Below are positions 16,952 to 25,150 of a DNA stretch of 30,917 nucleotides, piece by piece. A program made the position numbers and the translations under genes. Every line of letters begins with the position of its first letter. Positions within the stretch are counted from its first letter, which is position 1. The notes under the pieces were generated by a model, which was not told where the DNA came from, searched no databases, and was given only the letters and a program-made list of their open reading frames with translations. Origin of the DNA: Acidimicrobiaceae bacterium (lineage in GTDB: Bacteria; Actinomycetota; Acidimicrobiia; Acidimicrobiales; Salinilacustritrichaceae); contig DMTU01000218.1 in the NCBI GenBank assembly GCA_003476595.1, positions 310 through 31,226 of the forward strand, read 5' to 3'.

Positions 16952-18881
16952 CGCTCGTCACTCGGTCGGCTCGGGGGGCAACAGTTCGGGCGGGCTCGTG
17001 CAGCTCGATGACCCGTCCGTCGGCTCCGAGGCCGGACTGGGTCGCGTCGAAGAGCAGTCGCCGGACGTCATCGTCGCGCTGCTCAGTGGCGAGCGCCGTC
17101 AGCCCTCGCACAGCCGCGCGCAGCGAGCTCGCCGGGGCGGTGTTCGGAGCGATGCGGGAGACCGCGGGATGGACGGTCGGGATGGCCGGCTCGTCGGCGG
17201 CCAGCAGCTCCTCGACCAGCTTCTCACCGGGGCGCATCCCGGTGACCCGGACCTCGATGTCGGTACCCACCTGCATGCCGGCGAGGCGGATCATCCGCTC
17301 GGCCAGGTCGAGGATGCGGATCGGCTCCCCCATGTCCAGGACGAACAGGTCGCCGCCGTCAGCGAGGGTGGCAGCCTGGAGCACGAGCTGGACGGCTTCG
17401 GGGATGCTCATGAAGTAGCGCGTCATGCGCGGGTCGGTGACCGTGACCGGCCCCCCCTCTTCGATCTGGCGCATGAACGTCGGAACGACGCTCCCACGGC
17501 TGCCGACGACGTTGCCGAAGCGCACCGCTGCGTGCAGCGCACCCTCCGGTGCCTCGCCGAGCACGAGGTGCTCGCCGAGGCGCTTGGTCGCCCCCATGAC
17601 GCTGGACGGCTCCACCGCCTTGTCCGTCGAGATGAACACGAAGCGCTCGACGCCCACGCGCCTCGCAGCGTCCAGCAGGTGCTGGGTGCCGGCCACGTTG
17701 GTCAGCACCGCTTCGCTGGGGTGGTCCTCGAGGAGCGGCACGTGCTTGTGCGCAGCGGCGTGGAAGACGACCTCGGGTCTGTGCCCGTCGAACGCTCGAT
17801 CGATGGCTACCCGATCCCGGATGTCGGCCAGCAGCTGCACGACCGGGAAAGCCACCGTCGCTGCGGCATCGTGCAGATGGGACTCGTCGTGGTCGAGCGC
17901 GACGAGCGCTTCCGGTGCGCATGCGGCCACCTGGCGCACGATCTCGGACCCGATCGACCCCCCGGCGCCGGTGACCATCACGCGACGACCCGCCAGCATG
18001 GCGCGCACGGCCTCTAGATCGGTCTCGACCTGCTCCCGCCCGATCAGGTCGTCGATGCGGAGGTCGCGGATGCTCCGGATACCTGCCTCACCGCGCATGC
18101 GCCCGGCGATGCCACCGACGATCTTCAGCGCGATTCCGGCTCGCTCCGCCGATTCAGCGACCGCGCGCACCAGCTCGCTGGTGGTGGACGTCATGGCCAG
18201 CACCGCCTGGTGTGCACCGGTGGTCTCTGCAACTCGCGGCAGGTCCTCGAGGCCGCCCCCGACCGGCACTCCCAGGACCAGGCGGCCGTGCACGGCCGGG
18301 TCAGGGTCGATGACAGCGACGGGAACCAGGCCTGCGCCAGGGCTCTTCTGCATCTCAGCGATGAGAGCTGCGCCAGCATCCTTGGCTCCGATGACGATCA
18401 CCCTCATGCCTTCGCGGCCCGCCGACCGACGTCGGAACGAGAACAGGCGGCTCTGGAACCGCGCTGCGCCGAGCAAGAACATGCCCAGGCCGGTTCCGAG
18501 GATGACCACCGACCAAGGCACCCGGTCACCACGGATCAGCTCGACACCGGTCAGGATCGAGACGATCGCCACGCTCGCCCCCAGCAGGCCACGAGCCTCG
18601 TCGGCGCTGGCATGGCGCCACACGCGCCCGTAGAGGCCGAACGCCCACACGCATGACACCCCGACGGCCACGGCGAACGGGATCCAGGCAACGACCTTGG
18701 CCCACATGTCCTGCGGGACCGTCCCGTCGAAGCGCATGACGAGCACAATGACGAACGCGACGGCGAAGAGGACGGCGTCGAGCACAGCGAGCGCGAGGTC
18801 ACTGCGGCCACCGACCGCCCACCGGGCGGCCCGGCCCCACCAGCCATGGACGTCTGCTTCGGTGTCCTCGGTACCCACCAT
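16926..18881 (-). CDS. Membrane UDP-sugar 4,6-dehydratase (WbpM/CapD/PglF-like)
   Basis: A 651-residue protein. Four hydrophobic segments lie within about residues 28-142, then a first Rossmann-like CoA-binding-type domain (VIVIGAKDAGAAL, 161-173), then the SDR domain with GAGGSIGSEIV (305-314), FHAAAHKHVPL (373-383), STDKAVEPSSVMGATK (418-433) and TRYFMSIPEA. In place of the usual SDR Tyr-x3-Lys it has Met-x3-Lys, the known signature of the long WbpM/PglF dehydratases that act on UDP-GlcNAc. It should open the acetamido-sugar pathway served by its neighbours. AAGGAG sits just before the ATG; GTG at 18878, next codon, has better spacing. Confidence 0.9.
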   Translation of the reverse strand: MVGTEDTEADVHGWWGRAARWAVGGRSDLALAVLDAVLFAVAFVIVLVMRFDGTVPQDMWAKVVAWIPFAVAVGVSCVWAFGLYGRVWRHASADEARGLLGASVAIVSILTGVELIRGDRVPWSVVILGTGLGMFLLGAARFQSRLFSFRRRSAGREGMRVIVIGAKDAGAALIAEMQKSPGAGLVPVAVIDPDPAVHGRLVLGVPVGGGLEDLPRVAETTGAHQAVLAMTSTTSELVRAVAESAERAGIALKIVGGIAGRMRGEAGIRSIRDLRIDDLIGREQVETDLEAVRAMLAGRRVMVTGAGGSIGSEIVRQVAACAPEALVALDHDESHLHDAAATVAFPVVQLLADIRDRVAIDRAFDGHRPEVVFHAAAHKHVPLLEDHPSEAVLTNVAGTQHLLDAARRVGVERFVFISTDKAVEPSSVMGATKRLGEHLVLGEAPEGALHAAVRFGNVVGSRGSVVPTFMRQIEEGGPVTVTDPRMTRYFMSIPEAVQLVLQAATLADGGDLFVLDMGEPIRILDLAERMIRLAGMQVGTDIEVRVTGMRPGEKLVEELLAADEPAIPTVHPAVSRIAPNTAPASSLRAAVRGLTALATEQRDDDVRRLLFDATQSGLGADGRVIELHEPARTVAPRADRVTSDATYTTFD

Positions 18882-19090
18882 TCTCCTTCAGCGCCGCCGA
18901 AGCCTCGCTTGGCCACCCGATGTGGCTTCACCAAGACCGTATGCCGCCGCGGGCGGCGCTTCCATGGTGCGGACGGACAGCTTCACGGGTCCACCGGACA
19001 TTCCGGCGGTTCGGGAACGAAGCACGACCAGTGGACACTCATCGTGCGTGTGGCCGCATCCGTCCTCACGCTCAGTCACCAAGCGCTGGG
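18882..19090. other. Intergenic region between the dehydratase and the CAP/DUF4214 gene
   Basis: These 209 bases probably hold the promoter of the dehydratase-dehydrogenase-aminotransferase unit. An imperfect hairpin GCACGA...TCGTGC with an inner AGTG/CACT lies near 19021-19046, and a GCGCTG/CAGCGC hairpin (19083-19097) spans the end of the CAP gene. Neither is a clear terminator. No protein-coding gene is supported here. Confidence 0.4.
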
Positions 19091-20635
19091 TCAGCGCGAG
19101 GCGCGGTCGAAGAACTCGCTCGAGGCGGCGAGCGACGAGGCGAGGTCGACGTCGTCCATCGACATGAGCCGCTCCGTCCAGAATCGCAGGCCTGCGCCAT
19201 CTGGGTACCGGCCGAGGATCTCCCGGTACAGCGAGACCACCCGATCCTGGCGGGACTCGGCAGACGCGTAGAAGCTGGCTGCGACCGACTCCCGGCTCAG
19301 GCCTTGTGCCAGGCGAACCTGCCAGTACCAGATCCCGTTCTCATCGCCGGCACGACCGAGGATGTCCTCGTACAGCGCCTCGACGAACCGCCGGGGGCTG
19401 CGGCCGTTGCGCTCGAAGTGCTCATCCGAGCCATAGAGCGCGGCGGCCACGGCCTTGAGCCGCCCTCCGCTCGCGATCGCCTTGACCCAGTGCGCCCGGC
19501 CGCCGGCGTCAGCGGAACGGCCGAGCACGGTCCGGTACAGCTCGTTCACCCGCGTGCCGGCCCACTCGTCGGACACGGCCAGCGCGGTCGTCAGGGCCGT
19601 CACGTCCTTCGACCGCATGACCCGCGTCCAGTGCTGTTGCTCGAGGACGTTCGGCGTGCGGCCGAGGAACAGCTCGTACAGCGACTTGATGACCCGGGCC
19701 TCCGGCGTCGCCGGACGTCGAGGCCCGGGCGCAGGAGCCGGCTCCGGCTCGGGCGCAGGCCTCGGTGCGGGAGCCGGCGCAGGGGCCGGCTCCGTCGGAG
19801 CGGGAGGGGGCGTGGGGGCCGGGGCAGGCGCGGGTGCGGGAGCCGGGGAAGGCTCCGGGGCAGGCTCCGGCTCCGGCTCCGGGGCAGGCTCGGGCTCGGG
19901 GTCCGGGACAGGCTCCGGCGTAGGCGCAGGCTCGGGGTCCGGGACAGGCTCCGGCGTAGGCGCAGGCTCGGGTGCCGGGGCCGGCTCGATCCCGTCGGTG
20001 GCGGCGAAGCGGACCGTCACCCACAGGTCGCGCTCGTCCACGTGCACGCCGACGCCGGCCTGGTCGTAGGCGCCGACCATCGTCGCCCGGTGCTCAGGCG
20101 ATGCAGCGAAATCACCGTGGAGCGCATCCACGGCGTCGGCGGCGCTGGCCCGGAGCTCGTCCTCGGAGCACCACGAGACACCGCTGACACCGACGTTCTC
20201 ACCGACCTTCGTCCAGCCCGGCACGACCTCGTCGGCAACGGTGACGTAGTCCTCGGCCGGGAGAACGCCGTCTGCGTCACCGGTGTCGAGGGCGTGGTGC
20301 ACCCAGTTCTGGGCCGCCATCGTGGCCGACCAGCGCCGCGCCGGCTGCGACAGCGGATCGTTGATCTCGAGGATGGCGAGGCCCTCGGCGCGGCGGATCT
20401 CGTTGACCTTGTCGAGCAGCGCCGCCTCGGCCTCAGCCTCGACGGTGTCGACCGACGAGAGCGCGCAGGCCGCATCGGGCGTCAGCGCCGAGGCGACCGA
20501 CGGCGCCTCCGCCATGCCGACCGCGCCGACGGCCACGGCCAGCGCAGCGAGCCCCGCCCGCTGCAGCCGACGCGGCCGGCCGTCCTCGGCGGGCACATCG
20601 CTCCCATTGTCCTGCTGCTCTGTGCTCTCACGCAT
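19091..20635 (-). CDS. Secreted CAP-domain protein with proline-rich stalk and four DUF4214 repeats
   Basis: A 514-residue protein. A cytoplasmic start with RRLQR leads to a hydrophobic segment (about 28-45) that serves as signal peptide or anchor. Residues about 65-212 form a CAP/SCP domain: [29 protein letters not shown] and [19 protein letters not shown] supply the His/Glu/His set of the CAP cavity. A low-complexity Pro/Glu/Ala stalk follows (about 217-309). The rest is four DUF4214 units, each with the pattern LY-x-x-x-LGR ([27 protein letters not shown] and so on). The protein probably acts at the cell surface; DUF4214 is often seen in extracellular and glycan-linked proteins. ATG at 20635 with GGAG 6 bases upstream. 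Function unknown. Confidence 0.82.
   Translation of the reverse strand: MRESTEQQDNGSDVPAEDGRPRRLQRAGLAALAVAVGAVGMAEAPSVASALTPDAACALSSVDTVEAEAEAALLDKVNEIRRAEGLAILEINDPLSQPARRWSATMAAQNWVHHALDTGDADGVLPAEDYVTVADEVVPGWTKVGENVGVSGVSWCSEDELRASAADAVDALHGDFAASPEHRATMVGAYDQAGVGVHVDERDLWVTVRFAATDGIEPAPAPEPAPTPEPVPDPEPAPTPEPVPDPEPEPAPEPEPEPAPEPSPAPAPAPAPAPTPPPAPTEPAPAPAPAPRPAPEPEPAPAPGPRRPATPEARVIKSLYELFLGRTPNVLEQQHWTRVMRSKDVTALTTALAVSDEWAGTRVNELYRTVLGRSADAGGRAHWVKAIASGGRLKAVAAALYGSDEHFERNGRSPRRFVEALYEDILGRAGDENGIWYWQVRLAQGLSRESVAASFYASAESRQDRVVSLYREILGRYPDGAGLRFWTERLMSMDDVDLASSLAASSEFFDRASR
19905..19976 (-). repeat. Two 36-bp tandem repeats in the proline-rich stalk
   Basis: Positions 19905-19940 and 19941-19976 are nearly identical (differing only close to the end) and encode a 12-residue unit [12 protein letters not shown] twice. 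This marks recent in-frame repeat expansion within the stalk, which is further built of Glu-Pro and Ala-Pro pairs. Confidence 0.8.
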
Positions 20636-20717
20636 CGTCAACTCCGACCCACAGCTCGATGATCTCTGCCGGAACGATCATCGGCACGACGTCACAGGTC
20701 CTTGACGATTTTTCGGC

Positions 20718-20735
20718 GAGATCAGAGAGATCAGA
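20718..20735. repeat. Tandem 9-bp repeat upstream of the CAP gene
   Basis: GAGATCAGA occurs twice in direct succession, about 85-100 bases upstream of the CAP gene ATG, in a 216-base region (20636-20851) without a gene. It could be a regulator site; nothing more is evident. Confidence 0.4.
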
Positions 20736-20851
20736 CCTGGGCGGGAAAGTCGACCTCCGCTGCGACGGACCGGCACCGCACCGTCGGCGGAGATTTCGAC
20801 CCCGGGCCGCGGGTGGCGATGTGCATGCCGTCGAGCGAGCCCCGCTGGGCG

Positions 20852-21496
20852 TCAGCGGGGAAGGCGTCGGGCCGGAACACCGCCGACCACGGCTTCCGGT
20901 TCCACATCACGCGTCACGACCGCGCCGGCCGCGACAGTTGCTCCGTCGCCGACGGTACGGCCCTCGAGCACGACCGCTCCTGCACCGATCAGTACGCCTG
21001 AGCCGATCGTGCAACCGCCAGCGACGTGGGCCCCCGGCATCACGGATGTGAAGTCGCCCACGACGGAGTCGTGACCGACCGAGGAGAGGTACGACACGAG
21101 GACGTGCCGACCGAGACGGACCGACGCCGAGACATGCGCCCTATCGAGCACGACCGTGCCCTCCCCCACGGCGCCCAAGGGACCCAGATCGACCGATGGA
21201 TGCACGACGATGGCCGCCCGCCGTCCCGAGGGCAGACGCGCTGCCAGCGCCGTGCGAGCCTGTGGCCAACCCACCGCCAGGATCGGAGAGGCCGAGAAGC
21301 GACGGAGCTCATCGACGCTGCCGATTCGCGCAACCCCTCGGCCCTCGAACCGCGACGGGTCGATGGGGTCGTCTGAGACGATGCCGACCACATTCCAACC
21401 CCCGTCGGCAGCGACTGCATGAAGCACGTCGCTGGCGTGTCCACCTCCTCCCACGATCACCAGCCTGTTGGCGTCGCCGCGACGTCGCTCAGACAT
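20852..21496 (-). CDS. PglD/NeuD-family sugar acetyltransferase (left-handed beta-helix)
   Basis: A 214-residue protein with an N-terminal Rossmann-like part LVIVGGGGHASDVLHAV (the UDP-sugar-binding start of PglD/NeuD proteins) and a C-terminal hexapeptide-repeat helix: VGEGTVVLDRAHVSASVRLG, GDFTSVMPGAHVAGGCTIGSGVLIGAGAVV, VGDGATVAAGAVVTRDV. The catalytic-type histidine sits in SYLSSVGHDSVVGDF. It should acetylate an amino-sugar nucleotide with acetyl-CoA and is a good partner for the nearby dehydratase and DegT aminotransferase. ATG start at 21496. It is separated from those genes by the CAP gene but lies on the same strand. Confidence 0.88.
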   Translation of the reverse strand: MSERRRGDANRLVIVGGGGHASDVLHAVAADGGWNVVGIVSDDPIDPSRFEGRGVARIGSVDELRRFSASPILAVGWPQARTALAARLPSGRRAAIVVHPSVDLGPLGAVGEGTVVLDRAHVSASVRLGRHVLVSYLSSVGHDSVVGDFTSVMPGAHVAGGCTIGSGVLIGAGAVVLEGRTVGDGATVAAGAVVTRDVEPEAVVGGVPARRLPR

Positions 21497-21737
21497 CGGC
21501 CATCAGCAGGGACTCGTCCACCAGGTGGCAACGCTACAGCTGGGCGCGGTTCGCAGCGATGACCTGTTCCAACGGATCGTGCTGGGGATGCTCCCTGTTG
21601 CCCACGCTCCGTGATGCGCCCACGGAGATGTCCGTGGAAAATGCCATCTTCACGGCGTCCGGGACATTCCACGATGACGCAGCGCGGTCACGGGCATAGG
21701 GTGAGGGGAAGTTTCCATTCTCGCGCGGAGGGCCCCA
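21497..21737. other. Divergent promoter region between the acetyltransferase and the Tat-exported protein
   Basis: These 241 bases contain an inverted repeat CCACGGA-GATG-TCCGTGG (21620-21637) and, for the plus strand, a TAGGGT box at 21697-21702 that fits a TANNNT -10 about 35 bases before the GTG at 21738. No known riboswitch core was recognised and no gene is supported. Confidence 0.4.
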
Positions 21738-22277
21738 GTGTCCGATCTTGATTCCAACAGCGGTCGCCAGCATGGCGGGTCGACCTCACGGCGCAGGTTC
21801 CTGACGCGAACGGCGACTGCGGGCACCGCCGCTGTCGCCGTGTGGTCGATCCCCACTGTCGAGAGCTTCGCGTCGACTGGAACGAGCGGTTCACCTTTCA
21901 TCGGTGGCGGTGGCGAGGCACCGAGCTTTGTGGCGATCCTCTACCAGATCGGCGACGGTCCTGCCGTGCGCATGAAGTTCAACTGGCAAGGTGCCACGGA
22001 ATCGGGATGGGGCAACGGCACAACAGACCAGGTCATCGCATGCGACCCGGATCGCAGCATCATCGATGCAGTCGGTGGCGACGTGAGCCACTGGGACGGC
22101 GTCGGAGGCAACGGTGCTGTCCGGTACGACACGCCCACGAACACCATCGTCGTGACCATGCCCGACGGGTCCCAGTTGCTCGACGCGATCCTCAAGAAGG
22201 GCAGAACGTGCCAGGCGGGCAACGTCACGCCGCTGACCACAGAGCCCCGACTGACCTACGGATTCACCTGGGGCTGA
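21738..22277 (+). CDS. Tat-exported protein of unknown function
   Basis: A 179-residue protein with a clear twin-arginine signal: SRRRFLTRTATAGTAAVAVW followed by a hydrophobic stretch and a likely cleavage site around SFAS (about residue 45). The mature part begins with a Gly-rich segment and has alternating short strands (SFVAILYQIGDGPAVRMKFNW, NTIVVTMPDG) suggesting a beta-rich fold; two cysteines (CDPD and GRTCQAG) could form a disulfide. No family was recognised. GTG start with SD GGAGGG (21727-21732). The last 22 bases overlap the convergent Wzy-like gene. Its place inside a polysaccharide locus suggests an extracytoplasmic role in that system, as inference only. Confidence 0.7.
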   Translation: MSDLDSNSGRQHGGSTSRRRFLTRTATAGTAAVAVWSIPTVESFASTGTSGSPFIGGGGEAPSFVAILYQIGDGPAVRMKFNWQGATESGWGNGTTDQVIACDPDRSIIDAVGGDVSHWDGVGGNGAVRYDTPTNTIVVTMPDGSQLLDAILKKGRTCQAGNVTPLTTEPRLTYGFTWG

Positions 22278-23746
22278 TCGGCCGCAAGCTTGTCCTCCGC
22301 CTTGTCGGCGGGCTGCGCTGACGTCGGCGACGATCGAACCTTGGGCAGCACGACGAACACGAAGACAAGCGGGAGCAGCTGGGAGCGCTGCCGAGACAGG
22401 ATCCCGAAGTTGCCGATCGCTGCGAACGCATACACGAACATGAGCGTGTAGGCGGCGCTGTACGCAACGAAGGGACGTCGACGTAGCATCCGTGGCGCGT
22501 CGAGCAGCGCTCGACGCGAGCTTGCGAGCAACCCGAGCAACACGATCCCCTCGATGGATGAGGCCAATGCCTGCGCGTTGTGCGCCTCGAACGGAAACGG
22601 GCGGAACAGCACGGTGACTGCCGCCCACGGGTAGTTCACCGGATTCGACACATCCACCGGCGTGAAGCCGCCGCCGCCCTGGCTGGACCGGCGACTGGTT
22701 TCGGCGAGCGCCTCGTTGACCCCCTCGGTGCTGAGTTCCCCGATCTCGAAGAACTGCTCGGTCTCGGTGGCCACGATGCTCCCTACGACAAGAAGCGCCG
22801 CCACGCCGAGCACCTTCGCGAACCCGCCACCGCTCCGTGCAGCGCGTCCCCGACGAGCGCGCCTGGGCCGACCCGGGCGGAGCAGGTAGCCGACGAACAT
22901 CGCGACGAAGAGCAGCAGCGTGACATGGGGGCGCAGCATCGCCGTGGCCAGCAGCCCGATGCCTCCGAGGAAGAACCCGCCGCGCTCGCGCGTGTACATC
23001 TTGGCAGCGCCCCACGAGGTGAGTCCGATTGCCAGGATCATCCAGGAGTCCTTCCCGATGCTCGCCGGCCAGAACAAGAGCGACGGCCACAGCATCACGA
23101 GGCTGACGTAGAGCCTGTGGTCCGCGTCAGGCAGGGCGGTTCGCACGGCGGCGAACGCGGCGAGCACGCCGACGAACGTGAACGCAGCGAAGACCAGGAA
23201 GCCGGCGAACTGATCGTCGAAGGTGAACACGTACACGACCCCGGTGACGTACCGGAGGAAGCCCGTTCCCGGCACCTGCTGCGCGACATCAACGACGAAG
23301 TCCAACTCTCGGAAGCTCGCCGCGAGGCGACTGCCATGCACGTCATACGTCGCAGCGTCGCCGCCGCCGTCGTAGAGCGAGTAGATGGTGAGGTACCGGG
23401 CCACGGTGGCGAGGAACTTGAGGCCGAGGCCCGCCCAGAGGATGGCGCTGAGATCGAACCGGGCCTCACGGGCGGCGAGCTTGCTGATCAGCGGCGCCAC
23501 GAGCATCGCGATCAGTGGTGCCGCCACCAGACCACTGAGCAGCTCTGGATACCCGATGAACGGCCCGGCGGCCATCGCTGTCAGCGCCGTCACCCATGCG
23601 AACGTGCCGAGGATCGACCAGGGCGAACGTGCCCGCCCCGGACGGGATGTGCGCCCACTCCGGAGCGAATCCGACACCGACGCTGCTTCGGATTGCGGCC
23701 AGTCCCAGCGTGCTCCGGCGTTCCAGCGATGAGAGGGGGCGGTCAT
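22256..23746 (-). CDS. Polytopic membrane protein, Wzy/O-antigen-polymerase-like
   Basis: A 496-residue protein with about ten or more hydrophobic segments, e.g. SILGTFAWVTALTAMAAGPFIG, VAAPLIAMLVAPLIS, FLVFAAFTFVGVLAAF, LLLFVAMFVGYLL and VLGVAALLVVGSIVA. It has a long loop between residues about 370 and 420 and a charged C-terminal tail. GGGDAATYDVHG and FWPASIGKDSWMILAIGL resemble segments of EPS-locus membrane proteins that act in polymerisation, but no catalytic motif is decisive. The ATG at 23746 overlaps the nucleotidyltransferase stop as ATGA, so the two are coupled. Position next to a Wzc-type kinase supports a polysaccharide assembly role. Confidence 0.7.
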   Translation of the reverse strand: MTAPSHRWNAGARWDWPQSEAASVSDSLRSGRTSRPGRARSPWSILGTFAWVTALTAMAAGPFIGYPELLSGLVAAPLIAMLVAPLISKLAAREARFDLSAILWAGLGLKFLATVARYLTIYSLYDGGGDAATYDVHGSRLAASFRELDFVVDVAQQVPGTGFLRYVTGVVYVFTFDDQFAGFLVFAAFTFVGVLAAFAAVRTALPDADHRLYVSLVMLWPSLLFWPASIGKDSWMILAIGLTSWGAAKMYTRERGGFFLGGIGLLATAMLRPHVTLLLFVAMFVGYLLRPGRPRRARRGRAARSGGGFAKVLGVAALLVVGSIVATETEQFFEIGELSTEGVNEALAETSRRSSQGGGGFTPVDVSNPVNYPWAAVTVLFRPFPFEAHNAQALASSIEGIVLLGLLASSRRALLDAPRMLRRRPFVAYSAAYTLMFVYAFAAIGNFGILSRQRSQLLPLVFVFVVLPKVRSSPTSAQPADKAEDKLAADQPQVNP

Positions 23747-24840
23747 CGCGGCACCGGCTTTCCTGCTGCCGCGCGGATCACCCGGCGGATGTGCTGCGCC
23801 GGCCGTCGGGTGCGTCCGCGGGGATTCGCGTGCCAGACGGCGAAGCGAATCCGATCGGCCCATCCAGGGATCTCAGGCAACGACGCCGCAGCCAACCGCG
23901 CGTAGCTTCGCCCCGATCCGTAGGCCGCGAGCAGGTGTTCGTCCCGGCGCGTCGGTTGCTCGCTCTGCGCCCACCTCACGAGCTCGAGATCCGCGTCGAC
24001 GTCGAGGAGTGTCCACGCCGTGGACACCGCCCGAGCGACGACGGCGTCGACCCGCCAGGACCGGGCGCGTGTGATCACCTCATGCGGTTCGACTCGACGG
24101 TCGTGCGCCAGCTGCACGACGTCCCGGAGCGCACCCCATCGCGGTTCGGCGTCGCCGAGCACAGCGTGGAGGCAGGCATGCAGGAACATGTCAGTCGGCG
24201 CCAGGCAGGGAAGCGTTCGCCCGCCGAGCGTAAGCCACTCCGGTGCCGCTGCGAACAGGCCCGAATCGTCCACCCTCAGGCCAAAAGGACCCGGAGCCAG
24301 CGTCCGGTGGAGGTCCAGCTCCCACCCATCGGAGTCCACGAACGTGACACCCTTGCCGAACCGGCGGTCGAAGCCCGGGTGCAGCTCAGGCGACCGCCGT
24401 TGGAGACCGGCTCGGGTGAACGCGACCACTGCGGCGTCCAGCTCGGCGCTGCGGACCAGGAGATCCACATCGCCGAAGGAGCGGACAGCAGGCTCCGGAT
24501 AGACGAGGTGAGCCAAAGCAGCACCCTTGAGCACACGGTAAGGGATGGCCGTCGACTCGAGAACCGCAGACCAGCGCAGTAGCGCTCGCTCGAGGAGGAG
24601 GTCAGTCGCGGCCTCCTCCATGGCAAGGGCGTACGCGTCCCTGGCCTGCTCATCGCTCGCGTCGATCGCACCCGATGCGATGGCTCGTGCGAGGACGCCG
24701 CCCAGTCGCTGGTGCGCCACGTGACGGCGAAGCTCGGACCACTCCGCTGCGGACCGTCGTTTGGCTGCACCTCGGCGGGTCCCCACACCCGGCAGGCCAT
24801 GCGCAGCGACGGCCGCAACCCCACAGCGGTCAGCGGTCAT
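23743..24840 (-). CDS. Nucleotidyltransferase-family protein (PF14907-type)
   Basis: A 365-residue protein. An N-terminal helical region is followed by YRVLKGAALAHLVYPEPAVRSFGDVDLLV, the nucleotidyltransferase-fold core with the metal-binding G-D-x-D-L motif (about 123-128), then DGWELDLHRTL with a further acidic residue, and a helical C-terminal region (FLHACLHAVLGDAEPRWGALRDVVQLAH). Proteins of this kind accompany PqqD-like and HprK-like proteins in lasso peptide clusters and EPS loci; one such enzyme in the pseudomycoidin lasso pathway has been linked to sugar addition on a phosphorylated C-terminus. It overlaps the upstream PqqD gene (11 bases) and the Wzy-like gene (4 bases). A GTG at 24858 is an alternative start. 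Confidence 0.82.
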   Translation of the reverse strand: MTADRCGVAAVAAHGLPGVGTRRGAAKRRSAAEWSELRRHVAHQRLGGVLARAIASGAIDASDEQARDAYALAMEEAATDLLLERALLRWSAVLESTAIPYRVLKGAALAHLVYPEPAVRSFGDVDLLVRSAELDAAVVAFTRAGLQRRSPELHPGFDRRFGKGVTFVDSDGWELDLHRTLAPGPFGLRVDDSGLFAAAPEWLTLGGRTLPCLAPTDMFLHACLHAVLGDAEPRWGALRDVVQLAHDRRVEPHEVITRARSWRVDAVVARAVSTAWTLLDVDADLELVRWAQSEQPTRRDEHLLAAYGSGRSYARLAAASLPEIPGWADRIRFAVWHANPRGRTRRPAQHIRRVIRAAAGKPVPR

Positions 24841-25150
24841 CGAAGGAGACCAGTCCACGGTCCGCGAGGTCGAGCAGCGTCAGCGAGATGTCCTCGGCAA
24901 GGACTTCGGGCTCGGATCCGTATGTCTCGCACAAGCGTGCGGCGAGCACCCCGGCCGTGCCGGGAACATCGAGCGCCTGCCACAGTGCGGTGCCCGACCG
25001 GTTCAGCGCCAAGACCCCCCCTCCATCGGCTCGCAGCAGCAGTGCTTGGTCGACGACCACGCGCCAGAGCACGTGTGGCGCTCTCGACCAGATCACCTCG
25101 CCGGAGGGAGCCACGTCACCGGTCTGCGGGGTGGACTTCGGGCAGTTCAC
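24830..25150 (-). CDS. PqqD-family protein (RiPP recognition element type), second copy
   Basis: A 106-residue PqqD-like protein. VLWRVVVDQALLLRADGGGVLALNRSGTALWQALDVPGTAGVLAARLCETYG followed by ISLTLLDLADRGLVSF has the beta-strand trio plus winged helical layout of RiPP recognition elements, which bind leader peptides. GTG at 25150 overlaps the tyrosine-kinase gene by 35 bases; a GTG at 25114, just after that gene's stop, would give a 94-residue protein closer to the usual PqqD length. It pairs by overlap with the nucleotidyltransferase, so the two likely act on the same peptide. Whether that peptide is the lasso precursor 5 kb away or another one is open. Confidence 0.78.
   Translation of the reverse strand: MNCPKSTPQTGDVAPSGEVIWSRAPHVLWRVVVDQALLLRADGGGVLALNRSGTALWQALDVPGTAGVLAARLCETYGSEPEVLAEDISLTLLDLADRGLVSFDDR

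Noticed and set aside
21620..21637. Inverted repeat as part of a riboswitch
   Set aside because: A 7-bp hairpin alone, without any conserved riboswitch core that I recognise on either strand.
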